Of a stretch of 64,000 nt of DNA, positions 11,496 through 22,326 are shown piece after piece. The translations under genes were made by a program, and so were the position numbers. Position 1 is the first letter of the stretch, and every line of letters starts with the position of its first letter. The notes beneath the pieces were generated by a model. That model was not told where the DNA came from. It was given only the letters and a program-made list of their open reading frames with translations, and made no database searches. The DNA is from Platerodrilus igneus (Eukaryota > Arthropoda > Insecta > Coleoptera > Lycidae), in assembly GCA_036346225.1 (NCBI GenBank), contig JARFIW010001088.1:2575001-2639000 (forward strand). The letters run 5' to 3'.

Positions 11496-11938
11496 GCTTC
11501 AACATATCCGCCTTCTCTATAAATACAGGTAATCGTTCTATCTCGAAACTCTGTCAACACTCTTCTAATCATAGTCGGCGTTATACTCTGAACGGTTTCT
11601 TTAATGCTTCGTTCTAAATGGACAACATCTGTGAATGGGCCTTAGAGGTATACCTCTTTCAAGTAGCCCCACAAAAAAAAGTCGAGTGGATTCAACGCTG
11701 GAATGTGAGGTGGCCAACGAATTTTCAAAAACCGATGCACAACTCTTCCATTAAAACAATTTTCAAGATATTGCCTAACATCTAACCTGCAATGGCATGG
11801 GGCACCATCCTGTTGGAACCATATCTGTTGACGTTCAAGTAGGGGTAGATCATCAAGAAAATCATTTAGTTCTTTTTGTAGAAAGAGAAAATAACGTTCT
11901 GCATTAAAAGATTCTCGAAAAAAGAAAGGTAGTTAATT
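11483..11938 (-). pseudogene. Tc1/mariner-superfamily transposase, C-terminal fragment
   Basis: The frame begins FFFRESFNAERYF, carries the second catalytic block QQDGAPCH and then the WPPHIPALNPLDFFLWGYL block typical of insect DDE transposases. In that block the expected third catalytic aspartate (PDL) reads PAL. An in-frame stop follows VYL. The C-terminal helix region continues to a stop at 11483-11485 inside the left TIR. The N-terminal DNA-binding half is absent, as if lost when the TIR expanded. Inactive: third acidic residue lost, premature stop, no N-terminus. Confidence 0.87.
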
Positions 11939-12399
11939 GAGGGACAGAAGAATAAGATTCGTATGTGTAACAAAAACTATTACATTATTATTAAGCTACT
12001 GTTATTTCGAAATGTTGAGAAATTACATTTCATGGACAGTTCTTGTCAGCGCATCTTAGATTAAATGAAATAACGCGTAAGCTTAAATAAATTATTAATT
12101 TAAAAAAATTTAAAAAAATTTTTTTTTATAATCGATGGATATTTTGCATATTTGAACGTGTTTTTTGATTTTGAACAACATAATAACAATTTTCGAAATT
12201 GTCAAAAATAAAGGTACTTTACTCTTGCGCCAAATTCATATTTATTGATAAACCTCGTATATGACTAATAAATTTTGAAATGTGAAGGTTTTATTTTAGG
12301 TTTCAGAACAAGCAGAACTTTTTATAAAGAGTAACTTTTGTTCCTATAACCAAAAATAAAAAAGTTTTCCATATGCCGCCAACTTAAGTAGACACACTG
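11939..12399 (-). repeat. Right long TIR of the mariner-like element
   Basis: Inverted copy of 11003-11495 with a few substitutions and length differences in the A/T runs. Its inner end is GGTAGTTAATTGAGGG, complementary to the left inner end. Confidence 0.9.
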
Positions 12400-12401
12400 T
12401 A

Positions 12402-12480
12402 TATCATTTATTCAGCAAAAGTACAGTTTGGAACTCATTACAATCAGGACCGCGCAGACTATGTGGTGAGTGTGTGCAAA

Positions 12481-12483
<3 letters not shown>
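12402..12483. other. Short unassigned spacer
   Basis: About 80 bp between the mariner right end and a TA tract. No similarity to other parts of the window noticed. Confidence 0.5.

Positions 12484-12529
<46 letters not shown>
12484..12529. repeat. (TA)n microsatellite 4
   Basis: About 46 bp of TA next to the TTGCTGTG end of a minus-strand family A LTR. Confidence 0.97.
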
Positions 12530-12531
<2 letters not shown>

Positions 12532-13411
12532 CTGTGAAATGTTACTACGGTGAAATCTCCTCTGATAATCGCCTCTTTACTCTTTTCGCCTCGGCTGCTC
12601 ACCTAGTTAAAACTTTCATCCTCATTCATAAAAAAAAACAAACACATTCCTACCACAAACATCAACGTTAACTCTATTTACATCAATATTCATAATACAT
12701 TAAAATTTCAAAATTAAATTTCAGCATAAATTTCAGCATCATAAAATTTCAAGTTAAAATTTGTCATCATTTTAATTTGCATCCAGAATTAGAGTCCTTG
12801 TAGGATGCATACTAATTAAATAAACAATATTCGCAGACCTGAGTCTGAATAAAGGAGCATCTCCACCCCTTTACGTTAATTAAACAGGTTAGTCTAATTG
12901 AGCTCAAAGACAGACCCAAATTTTCATCATAATCAAAAACATAAACCTGATAAATACTCCTTTCTACTTATACAAGAAAATTTTACCTTAAAACTAAAAA
13001 TTTGTTGTTTATACAAATTTACTACTGTCCATTTTTTTATCAAACAAATTATAAAGATATTCAACACACACCAAAACATCTAAGATCGAACAAAATGCAT
13101 AATTTACCTGAAGGTTACTGCACTCGTGGCTTCAATGTACATCGGACTTGCTCATCCCACCCCACCATTCCAGCTGGTTTATGTTTACGGCTTCAGATTC
13201 TGACCGCTTTTAAAATTTTCTATACCACTATTCGTCTAAAATTGTTTCAGGGCTCCTCAGGAACTCATCTATGTATATCTAAATCTTGTTTTGTGGATCC
13301 AATCACGTTTACGAATAACATTTGATTATTAACACCCCCGAAAAATAGCACTGAAATTCATAATTCGTTCACGCTATACTAAAACTTGTTATGTTACGTT
13401 ATTCGAGGCAG

Positions 13412-13426
13412 CCACGTTGGGCGCCA
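13412..13426 (-). other. tRNA-Lys(CUU)-type PBS sequence
   Basis: On the minus strand it reads TGGCGCCCAACGTGG with one leading T, matching the PBS for tRNA-Lys1,2. It is about 45 bp downstream (in element sense) of the Lys(UUU)-type copy, and each is followed by the same CGAATAACGTAAC stretch, so the two form a tandem unit. Confidence 0.8.
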
Positions 13427-13454
13427 AAAATGTCAAGTTACGTTATTCGTGGCA

Positions 13455-13472
13455 GTCCCTGTTCGGGCGCCA
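13455..13472 (-). other. tRNA-Lys(UUU)-type primer-binding-site sequence
   Basis: On the minus strand it reads TGGCGCCCGAACAGGGAC, all 18 bases complementary to the 3' end of tRNA-Lys3-type tRNA including CCA (known from retroviral PBS). It sits inside a solo LTR, about 70 bp from its 3' border, rather than just outside it. Confidence 0.85.
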
Positions 13473-16334
13473 AAGTTATGCTACGTTGGCTCGTAGCCGT
13501 GCGTAACACAAAGAAAATCAAAGAAATGACCGGGCTCAATCGGAGATTAGGGGTAGAAAGCAGACCAACATACAATGTACGCGGATGTAAGGAGTTAGTG
13601 ATAATACCTGCAAGAAAAAATAGTCAAGCAAACCTGAAAAAAAAGGAAAAAGCATAGCAGCAATGATAAGGCTAAATTATTCAGTACTTTGTAGAATGTA
13701 AAAAAAAACTGTTTGGATAATCTATATAATATAACAACGGTAAAAACAGTATAAAATTTTTAGTACAAAGTGAGGTAATATTGGGGAGTAGCAGAAACGT
13801 TTCCTCACACACCAATTAAACATGAATCAGACAAAATGTTAAAAAAAATAAATAGGTAAGACACAATTGATATGAGTAATTCAGTAGTATTGATCTTTCT
13901 TTCTTTCTTTTTCTTATGTTTTAAAATATCATGCAAGTCTTTTGTAAAAGGTATCAGAACGACAAAGATATGGTAAAGCAACGGATAGATATTTAAAATA
14001 ATAACAAGTAGGAAATAGTTCAACTTACAAAAGTCCTTCAGCAACGCTTCCTTGCAACGGAAGTGTGAGATTCACGATGTCCTACGCTAACGAAGCACTT
14101 CACCCTGGACTGTGAGGGTGTTGATGGAACTTATCACACGTCACACTAATCACACCTACGCATTTCACTGGGGTTAGCAGCAGACACCATCTCGCGACGG
14201 AACTATGTAGCATTGATAAATTTCTTTTTAATTCTATTTCCTGAGACAATAATTTCGAAATATTTTATAGCACTAGTTTAATTTCAACTGGGATTAAATG
14301 TATATTATTTTCATAAACCTCCAAAAAGCACTGAGAAACTTCAACCAATACCTTTGTAAATCGGTAATCTGTTATATTTCGCAAATAACGAAATTCGCGC
14401 AAGCAATGATCTATTTTAGATTCTTTGGTGTTAGAAAAACGCAGAAACTACAGTATCCACTGTATTTAAATAATCCAAAGTATGCACTAATCTGATAAAA
14501 CAAAGGGACACTAGACTAGATCGCACACACATTAATCCTAAAGAAAGAATCGGTCAGTTTAGCAAGTTCTACGACTATTATTTCACAAGACAAACAACTA
14601 AAACCACAAATTAGTAAAGTACGCGTATCACTAAAGTAGGTCCGTCAAATGTTCCTTAAATCATTTATCTCACAAGAAAAACACCTAAAAACAATTAGTA
14701 GGCACGCGTAAGCAATAAAACCGTCCGTCAAATGTCCTTACCACAACACTTGTGGTCAATCAAACACGTTACATATAAAGCATACTTCCTTCAAATGTAA
14801 TCAGAACTACACTGCCCTCTAATCTGTTTATATAAAATAGTTGTTACCCATAACATCTGAGCGTCTGTTATCTCGACTTCGATAATACATAAGGAACAAA
14901 ATTTATACGAACGGCAAGCCAAGAACGATGCAATTTAGAATTAATTCCAAGCGGTTTATAATTTTCAATAAGTTGGAAAACAATTTACGAATAATCCTAT
15001 TTAAAATTCATTCCTTGCAATTTATTTATTAATGAAAACCAATCTTCAATTAAACTATCTTTTAAAATTAATACACGCGAGTTAAATTGCATACAAATCT
15101 GAAAACTATTCGAAAGTATTTACTTTATACAAACAGCAATCCAAAAACGATGTAATTTTACGAATTGGGAAATAGCGTAAAATGTTAAGCTATAAAAATG
15201 CCCGTTACAAACTGCATACTTCAATGTATTTATTTATCGCTACTAATTTGGATAATTGGTACCGTAATACCGCAAAGATAACTAGATTTTATTACCTTAT
15301 ATCTTCTCTAAGTTCACTAATAACTTTTATTGTAGCACGTAATCATCACGTATTCTACTTAAAGTATCAAAAAATAAAGAGCAAAACTGTTTAAAGTATC
15401 GAATAAAATCAAAAATATAAGAGAGAACTGTTTAAAGTATCGAATAAAATCAAAAATCTCAGAGAGCGAAACACCTTTTAGCCCGGGTTTATATAATGGC
15501 CCGCTTGCAAGTCGAATTTGTCCCGCAACGGACAATTTTTAGAATTTCGCATTCTGTTCCCTTTCGACGGTCCGGCACAGCGATTCTACTAAAATTTGCA
15601 CACGTCCAAGTTGAAAATCTAAGAATTTTCCACACGGCTCGCAACAAGTCCGAGAATAATTAATTAATTTTACACACCAACTGATATGCTTTCCCCTCTC
15701 ATGTTTGCATCTTATTTCAACCAATCGTAGCCCTAGTGAAGCTTCACAAATCACGCCTTCTATTATCCGTGTCTCTGCTTTACGCTTTTATCCATCCCTT
15801 TCTACCTCGGTCTGAGTGGTATAAATCGATATTCTTTACTATCTGCTATTTACATCCACGTGGATTCGTTACGTAAGTAAAATAACCCCTCATCTAGCCT
15901 TTCCTGCTAAAACAACCGACCGTTTCCAATATACGTAGAAGCTGCATGTTTATCTATTCAAATTTATTAGAATTTGACATTTAAACGTTTGCAGGTGTGT
16001 GCTCCTAATGAACGTTTTAATATAATTCTCCGAGCTTTGTTTTCATGGTATTTTAACCTTGGATTTTCACAGGCCTTTATGCTTATTATATATTACTAAT
16101 GGTTCAATTAACTCCAATTAAAATAATAATGAATGGCATTGACTTCTACCCTTTAATTTTTAGCAAATACCAATTAAATATTAATTATTATCTGTACACT
16201 TTGTTTAATACCCGTTACTTAAAAATTGAATTAATTAATATAAATTTCGCACATAATTTCTATTTGTTTCTTTATACAGGGTGATTAAAATTATTTGATG
16301 TTAATTAATTTTCTACCCTGGTCTAAATTTGAGT

Positions 16335-17222
16335 ATTTCCCCCCTATTTGAATACAAATAATCCCACTTATTTGAATTCAAATATGAAACGTCTAGACTG
16401 CAAAAAAAAATTACAAAAAAATTGTCTATCTCACTCTACACTTATCTTTCTAACTTACCTAACTTATATCCAATCCTAAAAATATTTACACCTATCCTAT
16501 ATCCCTATCCTATTCCTAACTCTCACCTAATTTTATAAACTGAAATTATCCCTAACTTCATCCTACTTCTCCCTCTAATCCTATATACATCCTATATACC
16601 TAACCTATTCCTAACTTTTAACTAATCTTCACTATACTCACTTCCCCCACCTAATTCTATATACTTTTCCTATTCTTATTCTATTCCTAACTCTCCACTA
16701 ATCTTATAAGAAATATCTATACTTAACCTATCTTATTTTCTTCATACCTTTAATTTTCCTTCTCATCCTATATACCTATTTCTAACTATCTCCCATATTT
16801 ATCCTATACCTAGCTTTATTTTCTATAAACACTTACTTCTACTCTTCTATATACACCTATGCTATCCCTATATTTTGTTCATTTAATCTTCATTTCTTAT
16901 TTAAATCTGACTCTTTTCTTGATCCTCCAAGTCTTTCTTCTCACCATCCTAATACTCTTCATCCCTATTTCTCCTCCTTCTATATCTATACTTATCATCC
17001 CTGTTATCTCACATAAAATAAACTCATCCTCCCTATTATCCTGACTCTTAAATATTGTTTCTTCTTCAGTCCCTACACTTGTCTGTTTCTCATTTATTAT
17101 TATCTCCTTTTCTGCGGACAAACCAAACGATACTACCTTAAAGTTATAGATTTTTCCCTCTACGGAAAATCCTGTGTACCTTCTAGAACCCTTGTGTAAT
17201 GGAATCAGCCAGAATGAATTCC
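16335..17222 (-). pseudogene. Family A internal remnant: RT fragment and pyrimidine/purine block
   Basis: The minus-strand frame at about 16900-17221 carries LRNSFWLIPLHKGSRRYTGF and SFGLSAEKE, matching the RT piece at 36155-36270. As there, RT stops being recognisable after SFGLSA and changes into a low-complexity, acidic/basic tail. The rest (16335-16890) is nearly all pyrimidine on the plus strand with CCTATTCCTAAC-type units. It ends at a CCCCCC polypurine-tract equivalent next to the 3' LTR start. The right end is a deletion junction with 5' LTR sequence. Confidence 0.8.
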
Positions 17223-17798
17223 TTAAATCTAATTTGGATAATTGGTACCGTAATACTCGCAAACATAACTAGACTCTATTACCTTGTATCTTCTCTAAGT
17301 GTACTAATAACTTTTATTGTAGCACGTAATCATCGCGTATTCTACTTAAAGTATCAAAAAATAAAGAGCAAAACTGTTTAAAGTATCGAATAAAATCAAA
17401 AATATAAGAGAGAACTGTTTAAAGTATCGAATAAAATCAAAAATCTCAGAGAGCGAAACACCTTTTAGCCCGGGTTTATATAATGGCCCGCTTGCAAGTC
17501 GAATTTGTCCCGCAACGGACAATTTTTAGAATTTCGCATTCTATGTTCCCTTCGACGGTGCGGCACAGCGATTCTACTAAAATTTGCACACGTCCAAGTT
17601 GAAAATCTAAGAATTTTCCACACGGCTCGCAACAAGTCCGAGAATAACTAATTAATTTTACACACCAACTGATATGCTTTCCCCTCTCATGTTTGCATCT
17701 TATTTCAACCAATCGTAGCCCTAGTGAAGCTTCACAAATCACGCCTTCTATTATCCGTGTCTCTGCTTTACGCTTTTATCCATCCCTTTCTACCTCGG
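17222..17798 (-). repeat. Family A 5' LTR remnant, inner part
   Basis: Nearly identical to 15240-15810 of the 3' LTR, including the TATA segment (about 17474-17482). Its lower end is the deletion junction; its upper end is the CTCGG target of the BEL/Pao element. Confidence 0.85.
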
Positions 17799-18201
17799 TG
17801 ATTGATTGGGGTTAAGGAGGTTGATATAAATGTGTGATAAAAATATGCAAATTATAATGAAGGACCAATTGCTTTTATAGCAATAACGATAACTACTTAG
17901 TAAAAGGGTATAAATACCTTAAGTCCTGCGCCGCTGGGGGCAATAGACACTTTCACGCACAAAAGCTTTTACGGAGAACCAGAAACACGCACGAAAATGG
18001 TGTCGGTCTCGCTTTCAAAGCTCTAACACAACCGTCCTTTTCAAGGGTTCGAAGGCGACTTGCTTCTTTAAAGGCTCGAGTACGACTGTCACTTTATGCA
18101 CTGTTATTGCCGGTATATAAAATGTTTCACTCAAACTGTAGGATGCACGCACAAAGTATTTATTGTCACAAAATACCGAATTGTTCGATGACGACGTAAC
18201 A
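17799..18201 (-). repeat. BEL/Pao 3' LTR
   Basis: Matches 24283-24685 with few differences (for example TGATTGATTGG against TGATTAATTGG at the outer edge). On the minus strand it begins TGTTACGTCG and ends CAATCAATCA. The purine-rich GGTGGGCGG at 18202-18215 (minus strand) is the likely polypurine tract. Confidence 0.93.
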
Positions 18202-18436
18202 TACCGCCCACCAAATTCATAGAATTTTGAAAGGAGGGAAGTAGGTTGGGTGAAGGAAATCACATGGGATTTGACCTTGCTAGGAAAGGAGGTAACGAAA
18301 GATAGGGTGGTGCACTACAGCGAGCGATATTACCAACTATGCAAAAATAAAAAATATATGTAAATAAGCAAATATGTAAAAATAATATACTACTATACAT
18401 GTAAAAATGTTATATACATCTAAACATAAAATAAAA

Positions 18437-18876
18437 TTAAAATACCGGTAGCGGCGCTAGTTTGACCAAAGGTCGTTTTAGTGTGCCATGTGCCGTTTTG
18501 ACTTCAGCGACACGTATAATACCGTCCGCACCGGGAAAAGTATTAATAATACGACCAAACTTCCATTGAAGTGGAGAAAGCTGGTCGTCCTTGACGAGGA
18601 CAATAGTGTCCTTTTCCACTTGTCGGACACCTACCTTAGAGTGCCATTTAACCTTCTGGTTCAGAGTATGTAAGTACTCATGGCTCCAGCGAGCCCAAAA
18701 ATCTTGGTGGAGTTTTGCAGGAGTTTCCACCTGCTTTTTAATGGTACAACGTTGGTTAAATGGTCCTCATCTGGTGGTGCAGAAAGAGGCTCCATAGTTA
18801 GGAAATGACCTGGTGTTAGGCAACGCAAGTCATTTGGATCCGAACTCAAAGCGCAGAGTGGCCTTGAATTTAGCAC
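18437..18876 (-). pseudogene. pol: BEL/Pao integrase C-terminal domain (DUF5641-like)
   Basis: Two frames cover it: 18661-18876 (LTPGHFLTMEPL) and 18437-18730 (FWARWSHEYLHTLNQ, then VLVKDDQLSPLQWKFGRI and RPLVKLAPLP). This is the conserved tail of Pao polyproteins. The frame shift is between about 18660 and 18730. Confidence 0.87.
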
Positions 18877-19556
18877 AGATTCAATTTGTGTAAGAACTGT
18901 GTACAGTTCCTCAAAGGTAAGTTTTGTTCGCCGATTACGCGAGATAGGTGTGTCTTTACCGACTTAACACCGCTTTCCCACAAGCCACCGAAGTGAGGGG
19001 CGCTAGGTGGATTAAACGACCACTTTATCCTTTCTGAGGTTACTGCACTATGCAGATAACTCGTAAGCTGACGATAGGCACCTACAAAATTAGTACCGCA
19101 ATCGCTAAATATTTGAGAACAGCGTCCTCGACGTGCTATAAATCGTCGCAAAGCGGCAAGAAACGCGTCTGCCGACAAATCCGAAACAAGTTCAATATGT
19201 GCTGCCTTAGTGGCAAAACAAACAAAAATACAAATATAGGCCTTAAGAGTTTTAGAGCCTCGCAGGCGGTTAGCCTTTATTAAAAGAGGGCCAGCAAAAT
19301 CAACACCAACAATACTGAACGGTTTGATTTGGGTAATACGTGCTGCCGGTAGGTCTCCCATAGGAGGAGTTACCAGGACCGGTTTGGTACGAAAACATCT
19401 ATGACAGGATGATAAATAATTTCTGATTGAATGTTTAATAGAAAGGATCCAGAAATTCTGTTGGATAAGATACGCTGTGGTATTAACACCGGGATGGCAA
19501 TACCTTTCATGAGTTGACAGAATGATAAGTTCGGTTAATCGGTGCCGCTGAGGCAA
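18870..19556 (-). pseudogene. pol: BEL/Pao integrase
   Basis: It opens with an H2C2 zinc finger (HERYCHPGVNTTAY, then CHRCFR). The DDE core follows: VGVDFAGPLL with the first aspartate, FATKAAHIELVSDL, FSDCGTNFVGA with the second, and PHFGGLWESGVKSVK with the glutamate. All three catalytic acids are present. The frame ends at 18870 with a shift into the C-terminal domain. Confidence 0.9.
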
Positions 19557-19701
19557 TAACGCAGGAAACTTTTCGAATAGGAAAGCGAAGAATGTGTCAA
19601 GCGCCCACCTACTCTTAAGATGTTTTGTGGATCAACAAATGGCGAAAGTTTTCGCAAGCTTTTAGGTAATTTACGGTTTGCCTTAATCGAAGCTATTTCC
19701 T

Positions 19702-20874
19702 TTAAAATGTAACATTTTGTACATGCCGAACGATAATCATGAGAGCATTGTGTAGTTCAATGTCTGTTAAGGGACCCGTATGACGTTGAGCCATGGGTTT
19801 AGAAAATCTATAAATGTAAGCCACGATGCCTTGGATTTTATATAACGATGAAAAGCGACTTAGTAAAATGTCAATGACGTTTGGATCTGTTTGAGCGACA
19901 AATGTTAGGATCTTCTTTTCCGTAGTTACCTCAGCAATTGAGGTTGACAATGTTGGTTGAGGCGGCCACGAGTCACTAGGGTAGTGAAGCCATTCAGGCC
20001 CCGCCCACCATAGCGAACATGAAATAACCGCGCTTGGCATTAATCCCCGAGATGCAGGATCAGCCGGATTATGCGAAGATTTAATATAAAACCATCGGCT
20101 AGGTGCAATGATTTCTTGAATGTGGCTAACACGGTTTGCCACAAAAGTTTTCCAACGAAAAGGTGGAGAACGTATCCAAGTGAGAGCGACCGTAGAATCA
20201 CTCCACGCTGAAACATCGGAGATGTCAATCAAGCCTTGATAAGACCGAATGGTAAAAGAAAGTAAATCGGTTAATAAAACGGCGGCACATAATTCCAAAC
20301 GTGGAATTGAAATGCGCTTAATTGGAGCTACTTTTGTTTTAGCGGTTACAAATTGTACAGTTATTTCTCCAGTAGTTTGATTTATGAACTGAAAATACAC
20401 TACCGCTGCATACCCTACCTCGCTAGCATCGCAAAACCCATGCAAATGACAAGTAAAAGGATCCGAAGGGGGTAAACAACGTGGTAACTTTAATGACGAT
20501 AATAACGGCAACTCTTCTTGGTATTGCTGCCATTGAGACGAAATGTCTGCTGGTGGGATGTCATCCCAATTTAAACCTAACATCCACAGATGCTGGATTA
20601 GGCGTTTTGCAAAAAGTGTTAGTGGGGCTAAAAATCCTAATGGATCATATATTCTGGCAACTTGTGAAAGTATGTTGCGCTTTGTACATATTTGGTTTAA
20701 TGGTTTAACCCGAAACGAGAAAATATCTTCTGTAGGTGACCATTGAAGACCTAATATTTTTATTGATTCGTCCGAATCGAAATCGAGAGAAGTATATTGG
20801 CAAAAATCTGACGGAATGCCTTCCAAAATAGAAACTGAATTAGAACTCCATTTTCGAAGTTCAAAACCAGCCAA
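19702..20874 (-). pseudogene. pol: BEL/Pao RT C-terminus and RNase H
   Basis: A 390-residue open frame starts just after the RT active site (AGFELRKWSSNS). It contains IYDPLGFLAPLTLFAKRL and LHGFCDASEVGYAAVVYFQ, the Pao-type RNase H start with its aspartate, then ISIPRLELCAAVL (glutamate), WSDSTVALTWI (aspartate) and HNPADPASRG. These are the acidic residues of an RNase H fold. A frame break follows before the integrase. Confidence 0.88.
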
Positions 20875-21700
20875 ATGTAAAAGTCGAATAAGTTGATCTT
20901 TAATTTCGCGGGCCGATTGTATAGAATCTCCACCGGCGACGAAATCATCAATATATAGATTTGACCGTATAGCGTCAGCGGCTAACGGAAACCTTTGCCT
21001 TCGTCAATGGCTAATTGCTGAAGAGTTTTAATGCTAGATAAGGCGATGACTTAATACCGTAGGTCACTGTATTAAGCTGATATGTCTGGATGGGTTCTTC
21101 TGCGGAGAACCGCCAAACAATTAATTGAAACTTTCGATGTTCTTCGGTAACCAAAATTTGTCGATACATTTGGCGAACATCACAAGTAAAAACGAAACGA
21201 TGAGTACGAAATTTCAGTAAGATTGACGAAATGTCGTTTTGGAGACTAGGTCCAGCCAATTGAGTGTCATTAAGTGACACGTTGTTTTTAGCCTTTGCAG
21301 AGGCGTCAAAACCACACGAATTTTAGAAGTATGACCTTCTTCTTTAAACACAGGGTGATGGGGTAAAAATAATTATCGTTCCCAACGGGCGGAGAATCGA
21401 GTAATGCCATATGACCCGCATCAAGATAGTCCTGCATGAAATTGTTGTACTTGGGCGCGTAGCTCCGGTTGAGCATGCAATTTGCGCTCCAACGAAAATA
21501 GTCTTTTTAGCCATGTCAAAGCGAATTATCAAAAACGGGCAAAGTATCGTTGAACGGTAACGCAACAATAAAACGACCGCTAGGGTCACGAGAAAACGTG
21601 TTTTCAAAATCAAGTCTGCCTTTTCTTCTTCCGGAGAAGTATAAGGCTTGGATGGCAACTCTTCTATCTCCCAAAACCGCCTTAGGGTCTGGTCGATAGG
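20874..21700 (-). pseudogene. pol: BEL/Pao reverse transcriptase
   Basis: Pieces in several frames. The palm is seen at 21011-21280 (SLNDTQLAGPSLQND, then FTCDVRQMYRQILV with the first catalytic aspartate, then TVTYGIKSSPYLA). The YIDD active site followed by FVAGGDS lies at about 20935-20956 in another frame. Upstream at 21344-21658 the fingers are barely readable. Frameshifts near 21340 and 21010. Confidence 0.83.
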
Positions 21701-21733
21701 ATCTTCTACAGAAGTAAAAATGCTTGGACAGTA

Positions 21734-22326
21734 TCAGACTGCAAGCTTTTGTGGGACCAATAATAGTCCAACCAAAATTGTATTTATGGCGGCAGGCTGA
21801 AGAAATTTGCCATGTATAACACCGCCATTGACGATGAACGGATAAACATCTGCTCCAAGGAGCATGTCAATAGTTCCTGGAGAGTTCCAGGTCGGGTCTG
21901 CAAAGTGCAGGCCGCATAAGTGTTCCCAATTATTAGGAACTTCAACGCTAGGTAATTTGCCAGATATTGACGAAAGCACAAAAGTTGTGACTTCTAGAGA
22001 TTTTCAGAGTCTAACATAGAGCGAATGGTGCAGCTGACGGCACCTCTATTGACTGCTGAAGTTGTCTGCCCAAGTCCATAAATCGGAACTTGAGAACGTA
22101 TGCGTGGAAGCCAAAGTTTGCTCACGCAATCGTCTCGAATAAAGCTAGCTTGGGAACCAGGATCTAAGAGTACCCTGATCGGTTTGTATCTACCAGAACG
22201 ATCTTGAACTTCCACAACAGCAGTGGAGAGTAAGACAGTAACCCCAAGATTTGAATTCGTCTGTGAAGACAAAACATTTGCCGGAATAGGAGAGGCTGAC
22301 TGCGTCCTATTGGCATTTTTATGCAT
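21734..22326 (-). pseudogene. BEL/Pao aspartic protease region
   Basis: The frame has VLLDPGSQASFIRDDCVSKL with the glycine-flanked aspartate of a retropepsin-like (DUF1758/A17) protease. Here the usual DSGS/DTGA triad reads DPGS, as is common in Pao elements. A second piece (21734-21979) continues the domain in another frame, so at least one frameshift lies near 21980. The enzyme would cleave the gag-pol polyprotein. Confidence 0.82.

Larger units (their letters stand above)
11003..12399 (-). mobile_element. Tc1/mariner-like element with about 0.47-kb terminal inverted repeats
   Basis: The ends are CAGTGCGTCTACTTAAGTTG on the left and the inverted equivalent ending CACACTG on the right, both next to TA (11001-11002 and 12400-12401), the standard mariner target duplication. 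Left TIR about 11003-11495, right TIR about 11939-12399. The 443-bp core carries only the C-terminal part of a transposase. It landed in the TA-rich edge of the family D LTR. It cannot encode a full transposase, so it would move only with help. Confidence 0.9.
13387..15209 (-). repeat. Solo LTR (family F) with two different tRNA-Lys PBS-like sequences
   Basis: On the minus strand it starts TGTAACGGG at 15209 and ends CATAACA at 13387. It is flanked by a 4-bp duplication AACT (plus strand 13383-13386 and 15210-15213). Family A copies at about 32613 and 38194 lack this insert and show a near-identical empty site, confirming the borders. A 4-bp TSD suits Gypsy integrase. Near the 3' end are a PBS matching tRNA-Lys(UUU) (13455-13472) and one of the tRNA-Lys(CUU) type (13412-13426), both inside the LTR. 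No coding region. Confidence 0.85.
12530..16334 (-). repeat. Family A 3' LTR, interrupted; no PBS-like modules
   Basis: On the minus strand it begins TACTCAAATTTAGACC... (16334) and ends TTTCACAGCA (12530). Removing the 13387-15209 insertion leaves about 2.0 kb, slightly less than the 2.2-kb plus-strand LTRs. The difference is at the 3' end: after the GAGGCG and TTATCAGA landmarks this copy goes straight to CACAGCA, without the three PBS-like modules present at 33480-33656. A TATA box (TTATATAAA on the minus strand) is at about 15488-15496. Confidence 0.83.

Noticed and set aside
12474..12671. Open frame beginning with an Ile-Tyr repeat
   Set aside because: Translation of a (TA)n tract continued into an LTR. 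Similar Ile-Tyr frames at 47583-47860 and 54639-54863 are rejected for the same reason.
15539..15754. Minus-strand open frame repeated at 17476-17742 and, in sense, at 32130-32375 and 37709-37954
   Set aside because: It lies in the family A LTR upstream of the TATA box and recurs because the LTR recurs. Cys-rich composition is not kept between copies in a protein-like way.
16099..16284. 61-codon plus-strand open frame repeated at 24978-25166
   Set aside because: Antisense to the family A LTR start; conserved only as DNA.
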